This document shows positions 12,486-26,045 of a stretch of 64,000 bases of DNA, piece after piece (within the stretch, counting starts at the first letter, position 1; every line of letters begins with the position of its first letter). Origin of the DNA: Neocallimastix lanati (nom. inval.) (lineage: Eukaryota; Neocallimastigomycota; Neocallimastigomycetes; Neocallimastigales; Neocallimastigaceae); assembly GCA_016946835.1 (NCBI GenBank), contig JACVTC010000046.1, positions 790,001 to 854,000 of the forward strand, in the 5' to 3' direction. The notes under the pieces were generated by a model, which was given only the letters and a program-made list of their open reading frames with translations, ran no database searches and was not told where the DNA came from. The position numbers and the translations under genes were made by a program.

Positions 12486-14406
12486 ATGAAATCTATATTA
12501 TTTACGATTCTTATTGTATTTTGTAAGTATTAGAAGATTAAAAAAAATAATATAAAAGTATACATATAAATAATTGAAATAAATAAAAAAATATTAAGAA
12601 TTCATGTACCTATTTAATATAAATGAATATGAAAAAAATATTTATTTTTATTGTTATTAATAATATTATTATTAATTTTATTTTTAAATAAATAAAAAAT
12701 ATATACACATAAACAATATATATACACAAAAACATAAATTATTTTTATGAAAAAAATAATAATTTGGAAATAAAGGTGCAACTGTCTATTCTAAATATTT
12801 AGATAATTTAGATAGATCTTTTGATAAAATTGAAGAAAAAATAGTAAACATCTTCATTCCTTTGAGTGATGAGCAATATCAAAATTTGATTCAAATTGTA
12901 CAAATTAGTCCAGAACAAGTTCAAAATGGTAATGCAAAAAATATGCCAGATTTTGAAGCTGCTGTAAATGCAACAATTAAATATGGAGAAAAAGAAGAAG
13001 TTTTACCAGTAAATTTCAAAACTGGTGGTATGTATGCTCGTTCTAACAGTAAAGTTGGTTTTAATATGAAGTTTGAACAGAAGATTTTCGGTAGAAAAAG
13101 TTTAAGATTAAGACCAGATCCAAATGATAAGAGTTATATGCGTGAAAAGCTTTCTAGTGATATATTAAACAGAGCTGGATTACCATCAGTACAAGCTGGC
13201 TATGCTAGACTTTACATTAATAGTGAATTCTTTGGTTTATATACCCTTCTTGATTCTGTTAAACCAGCTATGATAAAGAAGGTATTTAGACTTGAAGAAG
13301 AAACTGATGATATGATTCTTTATCAATGTAAATATGATGGTATGGACTTCTCCATTGGAAGTGAATCACATTGTATTGATGCCGTTAATGAAGATAATAC
13401 TGATTTGAGTGAATTAAAAGATTTAATTCAGAAGGTTAATTCTGCTACTACTATTGCTCAATTTGAAGAATTTTTAGATGTTGATTTATTCTTGAAGAAT
13501 GTTATTGTTGAATGGCTTATTGGTTCTTTTGATCACTTCTTAATTTTAGGTCATAACTTTAATTTATATAAGAGACCAACTGATAACAAATGGTGTATTG
13601 TTATCTATGATTTCGATAATACTTTTGGATATAACTTAAATGCAGGTTCGTTTAACATTCGTGGTAGAAATGGAGGATGGGGTTTTAATCAAAATATCGA
13701 TTATACTACCTTAAGTTTCAAAGATTTCAATTCTAAAGTTAATCACAAAATCTTCCAATATTTAATTTATCAAGATGATACCAAGTTTAAAGCTCTTCTC
13801 AAGGATGTATTAGTTTATGCTTTCAACCCACAACTTTTAAAGCAACATATGAATGAATTAAAAACTTTCTTAACTCCTTATGTTAATGAAGATTTAACAC
13901 CAGTAGGAGGTCAACTTCCAGGTAGAGTTAATAGAAAGGGTTATAATTCTAAAGCAAACGTCAACGACTTCCAAAGAAATAATGAAGTTGAAAGTTATAT
14001 TCAAAGAAGATATGATTCTGTTGTTAAGGAATATGGATTTAATAGTAGAGAAATTGAAACATTATCTCAAACTCAACAACCCACCTCCTACTTTTCTATT
14101 GCTTCAGCACAACAAATAGAAATTGAAGCAAAGAATGGTATGTGTTGGTCTCGTTCCATTGGTTTTGTTTGTTGTGATAAATGTAATGTTCTTTACGTTG
14201 ATGAACAAGGTCAATGGGGTGTTGAAGATGGCTACTGGTGTGGTATCAACCCAAGCAAATGTAAATATAAGGAATATGAATGTGCTAAGAATAAAAAGAA
14301 TACTTTACCATGTTGTACTACCTGTGATATTTATTTAATTGATGCTACTGGTAGATATGGTTATGAAAATGGTGAATGGTGTAATACTCCATTTAACTGT
14401 CCATAG
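12486..14406 (+). CDS. CotH-family kinase-like protein with two fungal dockerins (CotH copy 1)
   Basis: Two exons, 12486-12522 and 12776-14406, giving 555 residues. The 37 nt first exon encodes only the signal-peptide core (MKSILFTILIVFC); the second continues ATVYSKYLDNLDRSF. The CotH domain (about residues 60-400) shows [17 protein letters not shown], the RLRPDPNDKSYMR segment and GSFDHFLILGHNF, then the metal/active-site-like IYDFDNTFG with its first Asp at residue 291. Two cysteine-rich dockerins (about 468-553) follow, with CWSRSIGFVCC, WGVEDGYWCG and PCCTTCDIY. CotH proteins are atypical secreted kinases known from Bacillus spore coats. In anaerobic fungi CotH-dockerin proteins are a known abundant class that docks onto cellulosome scaffoldins; their substrate there is unsettled. 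Unlike the other three copies it lacks the intron after the KIKLNG-equivalent site and has only a short loop after DFDNTFG. Confidence 0.92.
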
Positions 14407-14789
14407 ATTAAAAAAATTTTTTTTTTATTATATAGAAATTAAAATAAAAACAAAATCAAAAAAAAAAAATTTTTTTTTATTATTTTATTTTAAATATAAA
14501 ATAATTTCAATTTTTTTTTTATTTTTAAACATTTAAACAATTTTTCATTTTTTCAATTTTTATTACCTACAACAAATATTATAAAATAATAACATTAATT
14601 TCATTGTATTATACTATAGAAAAAAAAAAATTTTTTTTTTTTTTTATTAAATCCTATATATTATAAATAATTTAATTATTTAATAATTTATTTATTAATA
14701 GTAAAATAATAATAATAATAATAATTAATATAAAAAAAAAATAAATAAAAAAAAATATAATATATATATATTAAAAAAAAAAAAAAAAA
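14407..14789. other. 3' flank of CotH copy 1
   Basis: Poly-T and poly-A stretches and short AAT repeats; no gene seen. The terminator or poly-A signal cannot be told from the background. Confidence 0.4.
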
Positions 14790-15103
14790 AATGAAATGTG
14801 ATTGTCCGTGTTATTTATTATAAAATTTTATTTTAAAAAATGATTTATATATATATATATATATTTAAATTTATATAATTTAATAATTGAATATTAATTG
14901 TCCGTGTTATTTATAATAAAATTTTATTTTAAAAATTGATATATATCTATTTAAATTTATATAAGTTGAAAGGTCCATATATAATTATTTTATGTTATCG
15001 TTAATTTATGTTAATTTTTTTTTTATTTTTTTATCTATTTTTTATCTATTCTTAAAATATAAGTGAATAGGTCAAAAATAGTGATAATCATGTTAATATT
15101 GGT

Positions 15104-15136
<33 letters not shown>

Positions 15137-15190
15137 AAATAATGGTAATGAGGTGTATAAATATATATGGGATGTGGTACAGAGGATATC

Positions 15191-15223
<33 letters not shown>

Positions 15224-15311
15224 CTTCCTTCTTGGTGGTGGTGGAAGAGAATACAGACATTATAGATTTAGATTATATATATATATATATAAAAAGAAAA
15301 GGGAGGAATGG

Positions 15312-15348
<37 letters not shown>

Positions 15349-15443
15349 TTATTTATTTAATAACTAAATCATTTCTATTTTGATGAGCATTCTTAAAATC
15401 GTTATTCATTCTTGGATGAGATCTGTAGGATCTTTCTCTCTCT

Positions 15444-15481
<38 letters not shown>

Positions 15482-15610
15482 AATTATGCCTAGGGTTAGT
15501 ACTCTTTACAGAAATCTTTATAAACCTTGGAGGTGAGGTTCATTATTTTATAATTTTTTTTTTATTATGTTCAATTTGGACAAATAATATATTGATTTAT
15601 TGATTTTATT
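14790..15610 (+). mobile_element. Decayed copy (A) of an unidentified dispersed element
   Basis: Begins with two tandem ~97 bp units, each carrying ATTGTCCGTGTTATTTAT (about 14800 and 14898). It then shares ordered blocks with 46.1-47.2 kb: TGTATAAATATATATG, CTTCTTGGTG followed by GAGAATAC, AAATTATGCCTAGGGTTAG, CTTTACAGAAATCTTT, GTGAGGTT and ATTATGTTCAATTTGGAC. Four poly-T blocks (about 22-34 nt) split the copy, two of them exactly where copy B has continuous sequence. No full reading frame remains. The element class is not recognised. Confidence 0.6.
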
Positions 15611-15658
15611 AATTTTTTTTTTTTTTTTTTTTATTTTAAAATAGAGATATATTATTAA

Positions 15659-15725
<67 letters not shown>

Positions 15726-16233
15726 ATATATACAATATATAAATAATAATTATTTATTTATTATTTTTTTTTTTTATTATTTTTTATTTTTTATTATAAT
15801 TTAAAAGAGATACATGATTTTTTTTTTTTTTTTCTTTCTTTATTCTTTTCTTTTATATATATATATATTCTTAATTTTTATGTATATGCTAATATATTAA
15901 ATATTTTAGTTTTAATATTTAATGTTAAAAAAAAAAAAAAAATTAATAATAATAATAATAATAATATTGTTAAACTAAAATAATTATTATTTTTATTATT
16001 AATTTTTTTTTTTTTTATTTTATTTTCCATGGTATAATATATAAAATATTTTTACAAAATAAATAAATGAGATATCAAGGATAGAATAAGCAAGGAATCT
16101 AAATATATTAAATCTTTTATAATTTTTATTATAGTATAATAATTTTAGTTTGATGATTAAATAATAATAATATTATTATTATTATAAAAAAAAAAAGTTA
16201 ATAAGAGTAATGTTATAATTAATAATTAATTAA

Positions 16234-16267
<34 letters not shown>

Positions 16268-16305
16268 TTAAAATTATTATTATTATTATTTTTAAATTAT
16301 TATTA

Positions 16306-16349
<44 letters not shown>

Positions 16350-16455
16350 TTACCTTAATATATTAGAATTATAAATTATAAGTAGTAAGGCAACGACAAA
16401 AAATAATTTATGTGGGTATAAAACTTGATAAAGTAAATAGACCTTTATATTTATG

Positions 16456-16505
<50 letters not shown>

Positions 16506-16627
16506 TTATATTATTATTATATTATTTATTTATTTAAAAACAAAAGAAAAAAGTATATTTAAATATATATTATAAATCATAAAAAAAAAAAAAATTATTT
16601 TTTTTTAATAATATAATAATATTATTA
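15611..16627. repeat. Low-complexity tract with (AAAT)n and long poly-T runs
   Basis: An (AAAT)n array lies at about 15655-15727, ATT repeats at 15950-15965 and 16238-16265, and poly-T runs at 16311-16344 and 16460-16503. No gene is supported. Confidence 0.7.
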
Positions 16628-17177
16628 TTAATATTTTTTTTTATTATTATTTTTTTTTACCTTTAACAAGAACAATATCATATTTAATATAATAGTTTTT
16701 TGTTTTATAGTATTGATTAGTTGATTATATTGATTAATTTTTAATTGAGAATAATAGGGTTTAAAAGTGGTAAGTTGTTTTTCTGGAGGATTAATTTTTT
16801 TTAATTCTTCTCTTTTACCGTATAAATTTCGAGAGTGAAACTTTGTTTCTATGACATTTTTTTGATTAGGAAGATGGGTAAAATATATTTTTGAGTTTTG
16901 ATAGGTATGACGACGGGGTTGATATGGAAATGATTTTTTATTGTTTTTTCCTTTCACCGATTGTATTCTTTTTCTATTTTTAATTTTTTTTTGTTTTGGA
17001 GAATTTTGAAAATCTCTATAAAATAAATTATTAATATTTTTTATTAGTTTTTCTAAATTAATTTTTTTAATTATAATATCCCAAATTGATTGATGTTTAG
17101 GCGTTGAAATACTTCTTTTAACTAAATATTTTATTGAATTAAATGGTACTACTACAATATAAAAATATAAAAATAAA

Positions 17178-17210
<33 letters not shown>

Positions 17211-18351
17211 ATATATTTATTAATTATAATGTAAAATTAATAATTTAATTTAATTTCATTATATATATATATATATAATATAAATAAATTTATAGTTTTT
17301 TTCTTTTTTTTTTATATATATAAATATATATTTATATACTTTACCTTCAATTCTTTTTCGATTTTCATGGTGATTAAGCCCACCTTTTATTCTTTTTATA
17401 ACAAGTTCTTTAGAATACTCTTTTCCATCAATAGCATTATCATCATTATATTCTTTTAGAGCATAATTTTCATTACTATATATTTTTTCTTTCTCATTAT
17501 TTTTAAGTGGAGAATAGGTAAGTGATGGTAATGGACGACGATCAAGATTTTTTCTTGTATTATGGAAAGGCACTAAACTTTTTTCATTTGGATAGTCATT
17601 AAATTCTTTATTATTATTAGAAATTTCATTTCCTTCTTCTTTAATTGAATTTTGAATCATACTATTATTATTACTGATGTGATATTTAGAATATTGATTT
17701 GATTTTGAACTATTTTGTAGGAAGGACAGGGACTTGGATCGATTATGATTAAATGGTACTATTCTTTTTTCAGCTTTAAAGGTTAATGGCTCATCTACAA
17801 GTTCTTTATTTAACCATTCTTCTTCTTCTTTTTCTACCTTTTTTTCTTTTACTTTATTTTCATTTTTATTGTTACTTTCATTTTTTTTAATTCTATTATT
17901 TTCTAGTTTATTTTCATTTTCATTTTCATTTTTATGATTATGTTCATTTTTATTTACATTCATATTTTCATTATTTGTTTCCTTTTCCTGTTCTTTTTCT
18001 TTTTCTTCTATTTTTTCTTTTCCTTTTAATTTACTTTTTGAAATTGAAGTATTTTGATAAGGTGAAAGATATTTGTTATTGATATTATTATCATTTTGTA
18101 TTTTATCATTTTCTATGGGTTTATCATCTATCTTTTTTGAATTACTAATGCTTTCATTTGAAGATAAATTTCTTAATGAGGATGATGATCCGGATGGTGA
18201 ATTTTGATTTGATGAATTTTTAGCTAAATCTTCATTAGTATCGATTCTTATTGGCGTACCCTATAAATAAGTTGTTAAATGATTATTTATTTATTTAATT
18301 ATTTATTTAATTATTTATTTATAATAATAATAATAAAATTTTTTATAAAGT

Positions 18352-18382
<31 letters not shown>

Positions 18383-19010
18383 GTTATTATTTTAAAAAAT
18401 ATTTATCTTATATATATTAGTTTATTATTTTATTAAACAAAAAAAAAAAAAAAAAAAAAAATAATAATAAAAATTAATATTTTAATTTATTTATCCATTT
18501 TGTATTAATTAATATAATATATAAAATAATGATGATATGATGATATAATAAAAACAAATATAATAAAATGAATAAATGAAATTTTATCTATTTTATTTAT
18601 TTAATTTTTTTTTTTTCTTTTTTTTTTTTTGTATAATTTATATTACGTTTTTATAACCTCCATATAATTTTAGTATTTCCTTAGCTTTGGGTCTTTTTGT
18701 TGGTTCTTTTACCATTAATTTTTTAATTAATGATTTTAATTCCTTAGGTACACGGTTAGAGTTGTTATCATTTTTAAAGTGAACAGTTGAATAATTTAAA
18801 ATTTCATTCTTCAAAATATCGATATCATCTACTTGGGAATACGGCATTTCAGAAAAACATATATAATAAAGTACTACACCTAGACTCCAAAGATCAGAAT
18901 TAGATGAATAATCATCATAGTAATGCCCTGTTTCATCAGACATTAATAATTCCTATATTAAATGTATTAATTCAAAATTTTATTTAAAAATAATTAAATA
19001 ATTAATAACT

Positions 19011-19050
<40 letters not shown>

Positions 19051-19459
19051 CTTATATTAAAAGTAAAATATATATTTTATTATTAAATACTTACAGGCTT
19101 TTTTTTAATTTTTAAATTTAATTATTATTATTATTATATAATATAAAATAATCAAAAGTATATTATTTTAGTATATTAAATCATTTATGAATAGTAATCA
19201 GTAATCATTTTTTATAATACTTTTTAGTATAGTGATATATATATATAAATATACATATAAATGTAAAATAATAATAATTACAGCCATAAATTCAAGAGTA
19301 CCAGTGGCACCTGTTCTTTGACGCTTTTCAATATGAGAAAGAATTTCACATTCACCAAAATCAGAAATTAATACCTTGGGAATTTCTTCTTGATTGTTAG
19401 GATCATTATATTGTAATAATAAATTTGGTGGTTTGAGATCTCTATGAATAATACCCAAC

Positions 19460-19497
<38 letters not shown>

Positions 19498-20040
19498 TTA
19501 ATATATTATAATTATATTTATATATAAATATATTACAATTAATTATTATGGAGTTATATAATTAATATTAATATGTTATTAAAAAATAAATAATTTAAAA
19601 ACAACTTATATAATATATTATATAAATAAATAAAAATAATTTCATAGTAATTATAAATGTATTTATATTATTAAACTATATTTACATCATGTAAATGATT
19701 TAATCCATAACAAATATCTAAAAATATTTTCCAAATTGCCTCAGTCGTTAGATAACGAACCCTTTTTCCAAATGAATCGTAACCTATACCTCCAAAAAAT
19801 TGTGCTCTGTTGTCTCTAATTTGATTTTGGGCAGCCTTCATTTGTAATCTTTTTCTTTTAATTCTTTCTTTAACAGATAATGTTTTTTCAAATTGTTCTT
19901 CTGGATTCCATTGTAATTGAACATATTCTTCTAAGTTACCCCCATTAGCTCTTTCCATTAGAATAAATAAACAGGGTACTTTTGGTCCAAATAAACTAAA
20001 TCTATGTTCCTCTAACCATGCATGTTTGTATTCAATAATC

Positions 20041-20073
<33 letters not shown>

Positions 20074-22033
20074 TAATTTATTAATTTTTTATTTAAAATA
20101 ATCATATGATCAAATTATATTAGAAATATATATATATATATAATTTTAAAGTAATATTCAATATAATTAACATAAATTTTATTAATATTATATTTTATTA
20201 TAAAAATTAATAAAATTTTTAAAATATCTATATATCTATATATATATTTACATTTGGATTTCTTAGTTTTTCTAACAACATAACTTCTTTTAACATTCTT
20301 ACTAACCATTGATGATTATTTCCTATCATTAAATTTATTATTAATGTCAAAAAAAAAAAAAAAAAAAAAAAAATTAAAATTTCTTCTATTTTATAATAGA
20401 TTAATAAATTCTTAAATGTAATTTATAAGTATATAAATATATGTTCTACAATTTAGAATATATATTAAAAAAAAAAAAAAATTACCAACTGCAACTTTTT
20501 TAATAGCATATTCTCCTAAAAATACTTGATCTAATACATGATGACAGAGAAAAACACTTCCTCTAAAACCTCTACCAAGTTTTTTCCGTTCAATAAAGAA
20601 TCTTTCATAATATCCATTATTGAAACTTGATTTAGAAAGATTTGTGGTAGAATTCCCTTCTCTATTATTTTGATCAGATATATTACCTTCTGATGATTTC
20701 TTTTCATTGTCAGTTTTAACTTCGTTAACTTCTTTGATACCATCTTTATTTAAATTTACATTTGAATTTTCATTTGAAGGTATATTTAAATTTAAATGTG
20801 GATTTGTAAGAGTAAGTGCAGGATGATTCATATATTCTGAACTACTATTAGAATTATCATTTAATAAATTAACAATATTTTCAGCACTATTTACAGTATG
20901 AATAGGAGATGAAGTTGATCCATTTAAACCACTATTATTTGCATCAGTTAATGATGGCTTTCTAGCGTAGTTTAGTGAACATGCTAATAATCTGAAATAT
21001 TTTGCATCCGTATATGCTTGTCTATTTTTAAACATATTATTGGTATTCATTCTTTCCCTCTCTGAAGGTAATAATTGATTACATAGTATACAACGTTTAT
21101 TTCTAGGCATAATATTCTTTACATATTTACATAAATGTATTTATTTAATATAATAGATAAATAAAATAATAATAATTTAATAAATTTAATAAAAAAAAAA
21201 TATTATAATAGTTTATATAAATGAAAGAAAGAAAAGAAAAAAAAAAAAAAAAAAAGATAATAATAAATTTTTAATATAATTTATAATCCAATACTGATTT
21301 TCTTTCTTTTTTTTTTTTTTTAAGAAAGTTTAATTTTAAAATATTAATATATAATTGTGTTTTATTTTACGATATTATTTACTTTTGGATTTGGCCTAAC
21401 TTTATGAATTGATAAACTTTTGTTGGCTTTATTATATAGTACAACTTGTCCTGTACTATTATTATTGAATAAAATAACTTGTGAATCCTGTTTAAATGGT
21501 ACGAGGGACGATTCATGTCTATGAATATTTCCATTACCTCCATCATCAGTTCCTATTTCCGGTAGTGAATATCTATAATTAAAGTTATTATTGTATGAAA
21601 ATGAAGTGTTCCCATCTTTTATTATTCCATCAGGTGTAAATTCATACTGTAATGTATGACTGTTAAAAAATGGATATATTTCATTTTTATCATCAAATTC
21701 TTCTATAATTGGAACGTCTGGAGGTTCATTTACAACTATTTTTTCATTTCCTCCATTTTCAAATTCATTGGTATTTTTTTGATATTGAGAGATTAGTTCT
21801 GCCTCATTTGATAAGGGTTCCCAACTATCTATTAATGAATGATTTAATGCTGAAGAAGGCACATTGAAATTAAATTCACTGTCAGATATACGTCTACGTA
21901 ACAATGGCTGTGATTTATTTATGTTATTTCTTATAGTTAATTCTGTATAATTTTCCTCTTCTTTTCCTTTTTCAAGCTTTCTTCGTTTATTAAAAATCAA
22001 TTCATTATCAAGAAAATTATTACCATTACTCAT
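16628..22033 (-). CDS. Iks1-like serine/threonine protein kinase
   Basis: Nine exons (minus): 22033-21383, 21116-20486, 20322-20252, 20039-19686, 19458-19282, 19097-19095, 18952-18647, 18260-17345 and 17151-16628. All phases agree, giving 1210 residues. The N-terminus has SLVPF and QVVLYNKANKSLSI, then a C-x-x-C segment (CILCNQLLP) and DAKYFRLLA, a layout I recall for fungal Iks1. The kinase domain (about 390-720) shows KLGRGFRGSVF, YAIKK, a family-type insert after GGNLEEYV, IIHRDLKPPN (Asp577), ISDFG (Asp603), GTLEFMA-P-ELL and DLWSLGVVLYY. The proline comes from a 3 nt exon. The C-terminal ~480 residues are Asn/Lys/Glu-rich and repeat a V/L/I-VPF motif three times. Exons 2-7 are secure; joining exon 1 and the last two rests on phase and Iks1 layout, and the final few residues could be intron read-through. 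The yeast Iks1 role is poorly defined. Confidence 0.85.
19095..19097 (-). other. Putative 3-nucleotide micro-exon (CCT, Pro) in the kinase gene
   Basis: The upstream exon ends GAATTTATGGCT before GTAATT, encoding EFMA. The downstream exon begins after TATAG with GAATTATTAATG, encoding ELLM. Neither side can supply the near-invariant Pro of the A-P-E motif, since the codon before GAA is an intronic TAG. In the intron the coding strand reads AAAAAAAAG, CCT, GTAAGT, which is a consensus acceptor, one Pro codon and a perfect donor. Confidence 0.7.
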
Positions 22034-22070
22034 TTTTTTTTTTTTAATTGAATTATTTTAAAATTATAAT

Positions 22071-22121
<51 letters not shown>

Positions 22122-22693
22122 TTTTTTCTTCTAAAATTTTTAAACATTTATTTAATAAATTTAGTTATTTAAATATGATTTATTATATAACATTTCACTA
22201 TATAACTATTTGGTTTATTCTTATTTGGTAATTTTTATGTTCTTTTACTTTATTTTTTTTAATATAATTTTTTTTTTAATTTAGTTTTTAAATTTATTAT
22301 TTATAATGATAGCTTTTTTTTATTTTTTATTTTTTTTTTTTATTATTATAAATAGTATCTTTCAAGTAATTAAATTATTAATTATTAAATATATTTATTT
22401 TTTAATATATTAAATAAATATAATAATTTTATAATTAAAATTTAATTATGAAAAGAAAAAGAATATAAAGATAATTAAAGAAAAATATAATTATTTTTTT
22501 TTTTGAAAAATTTTTATAAATAAATATAAATTAAAATTTATTTTTATAATAGATTATATTAAAAAATTTTTTTTAAAAAAAACATATATTTATTATTATA
22601 TATGTTACATATGTGATAAATATACATGATCATGTGATATCAATAGTATAATTAATTGATACCGTTTTTTTTTTTTTCTTTTTCTTTTTTGCT

Positions 22694-22724
<31 letters not shown>

Positions 22725-23850
22725 GATCTGATAAGATCAAAAGATTTTTATAGAATAAAATATTTCTATTTTTTCTTTTTAATTATTTAAATAATTAAAA
22801 AATTATTTAAATTTAATTCATTAGTATATGTAGATAAAATATAAAATAAAAAATAAAAAATAAAAAAATAAAAAAAACATTTTCAATTCATTATAGATTA
22901 ACGGCTTGTTGTTATTATTTAATTAAGTCTTCGAAAATAAAAATTATAAATATATACATTATAATAAAAAAGAATAAAAGAATTTTGATTTATTCATATA
23001 CTTTTATATAATTAATAAAAAATAATTATAATTATTTATTATTTTCTATAATAATAAATATAATAATAATTCAATGCTATAAAAAATTTAAAAGTTTATA
23101 ATAATTGATACAAAAATTTATATTAGTTTAAATTATAAATTTATGTCTTCTAAGTTGCCTTTAATTCTTATTTTTAAAAAAAGAGAATTATTATAAAACA
23201 TTTTATAGAATAAAAATAAATATTATTTTTTATTTATTAATAAATAACACTAAAAAATTCAATTTAAAACAAAAATATAAAATAAATATCTTAAACTTTT
23301 ATTTTTTTTTTTTTGTTAATGCATTAAAAACACAATAGAAATAATATAAAGTATATTAAAAAATATAACTATATTTATTAATTAATTAATTAATTAATTA
23401 GTTACCTTTCTCTAACTTAAAAAGTTCACTTTTTTATTTATATTATTTCTTTTCAAATATTTAATATATTTCATATTTTTTAGAATAATTAAGTTTTTAA
23501 TAATATATTTTAATATATTATGTTATATTGTAATATAAAAATATAAAAATATAATTTTAATTGGTTTAACGTATACATTTAATGATTTGTATACATTTTA
23601 CATTTTTAATTTTTATTCATAACTGATAAAGAATTATAAAAATTATACATATTATAAATTATAAGTTAGTTTAATAATATAATTCTAAAAATTTTTTAAT
23701 ATTTATAAAACAAGATTAAAACTTATAATACAAATCTGAAAAATATTTGACAATATTTTATAATTTTAGTTTGATTATAGAATTTCTATTAATATTTTAA
23801 CCTTTTTATAAACATATAAATTATTTAAAATTATAATCATTATTATTTAC
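22034..23850. other. Gene-free AT-rich sequence
   Basis: Poly-T runs (22074-22119, 22689-22724), TA-rich sequence and a TTAA tetranucleotide run near 23377-23401. No coding region supported. Confidence 0.5.
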
Positions 23851-24720
23851 TATTGATATAATAATAAATAATAATAAATAATAATAAATAATAATAAATA
23901 ATAATAAATAATAATAAATAATAATAAATAATAATAAATAATAATAAATAATAATAAATAATAATAAATAATAATAAATAATAATAAAAAATAATAAATA
24001 ATAATAAATAATAATAAATAATAATAAATAATAATAAATAATAATAAATAATAATAAATAATAATAAATAATAATAAATAATAATAATAATAATAATAAT
24101 AAATAGTAATTAAAAAATAAAATAATAATTAAATAATTATAATTATGAATAATAATAATTAAATAATTATAATTATGAATAATAATAATTAATAATAATA
24201 ATTATAATATAAATAATTGTAATTATGAATACTTATAATTATTTGTTTATTATTATTTATTATTATTATTTATTATAATTATGAATAATTATAATTATTT
24301 TATTATTATTATTATCACCACTTGTTATTATTTACTATTAATTATAATTTATCATCATTTAATATAATTTATTATTAGTAGTATTTATGAAAAGATAATA
24401 AATTAATATAATATAAAATTATTATTATTATTTTTTATTATGATTATTATTTAAATTTTTATTATTATGATTTATTGTGACTATTTATTATAATAAATAG
24501 TAATAATACTATTAATAATAATACTATTAATAATACTAATAAAATAATAATAATAAATAAATAAATAAATAAATAAATATTTAATTAATAAAATAATAAT
24601 AATAATAATAATAAAAAATAAGTAAATAAATAAATATTTAATTAATAATAATAATAATAATATAATAATAATAATAATGATAATAATTAAATGACAGTAA
24701 TTAATAATAATTAATAATCA
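23851..24720. repeat. AATAATAAATAAT-type microsatellite complex
   Basis: A nearly pure 10 bp-register array of AATAATAAAT runs from about 23862 to 24095. Degenerate AAT/ATT and AATT repeats in both orientations follow to about 24720, some able to fold back on each other. Confidence 0.85.
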
Positions 24721-25790
24721 ACAATAATTTTTATAATAATAGTAAAGAATAATAATAATATAAAAAATTAATGAACAATTAATAAATAATTAAATTACAA
24801 TGAAAATAATAGAAAATAATAAATAATATAGAAATACTAATTAATACTAATAATAATTAATAAATATATAATAAAAAAATAAATGATTAATAATAACAAA
24901 AAATAATATATAAAATTAATAAAATTTTAATTGAAATTAAAATTTAATGATTAGAGTTTAAACTTAATTGGTTATTAAAAATATAAATGTAAAAGACACA
25001 TAAAGAACTTTAATTAATACAGGTCGAACGATAAATATTAATATTATTAATTATAAAATTTTAAGGTATTGCTAAATTTCCACATTTTTTAAATATTAAA
25101 GTTTTATTAGTTTAAAACAAAAATATTGTATATATATCTTTAAAAATAATTTAATAATTCCATTACTTCAATTACTTCAAATATAGTATTAGTTTTGTTA
25201 ATAGATATATTAAAAAAAATATATTCTATTCAAAAAACATATTATATATAATATATGAATAGATTAATTAGGTTTTAGCTTTATATTCTGAAAAAAAAAA
25301 GCGTTTAGAAATAGTTTCAATTAAAAAAAAAAATAAAAAAATAAAAACAAAAATAATCATCAAATATAATTCATTAAGAACGAATAGTCCTTCATAATAC
25401 ATTACAATATTCTAATAATAGTATTTGTATTTTAAATATAAAAAAAATTAATAAAAGATTTTGTATATATATAGGTTAATAATGTATTATAAAATTTTAA
25501 TTTTATTTTATTTTTTTTTTCACTTTATATTACTAAAAAAAATATTAATAATATTTTTAGTGGTATTGATTTATTTTAAATTTGAAATTTTATGAGATGA
25601 GTTAACTTTAAGAGAAAAAAAAAAGCATTAAAAATATTTCATATTATAAATTTTTATAAATTTAATTTTTAATTTAATGCTGATAATTCATTTTAACAGA
25701 CATTTAATTACATTGAACTAATCATAAATATATGTATATATAATTTTTTTTTGTTAGTTAGCTATTAATATATCCTATTAATTTCATAAT
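24721..25790. other. AT-rich spacer
   Basis: No gene, RNA gene or recognisable element seen. Confidence 0.4.
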
Positions 25791-25795
25791 TTTGC

Positions 25796-25940
25796 AATTT
25801 ATAAATTCCAATAAATCCTGTCAATACTTAATTATATAATTTATAAATTTCAATAAATCCTGTCAATACTTAATTATATAATTTATAAATTCCAATAAAT
25901 CCTGTCAATACTTAATTATGTAATTTATAAATTTTAATGA
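25796..25940. repeat. 42 bp tandem repeat, ~3.4 copies
   Basis: The unit contains CCAATAAATCCTGTCAATAC and TTAATTATATAATTTATAAA. The CCTGTCAATA core starts at 25817, 25859 and 25901, a constant 42 bp period. The copies differ at only a few bases. Confidence 0.9.
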
Positions 25941-26008
25941 TCTTTAATTAAAAGTTTATTTTATTTTTTATTTACTTTTTTATTTAATTTTTATTTAAAT
26001 TTTTATTT

Positions 26009-26045
<37 letters not shown>

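Noticed and set aside
25796-25940. 42 bp direct repeats considered as a CRISPR array
   Set aside because: Units are contiguous without unique spacers and the genome is eukaryotic.
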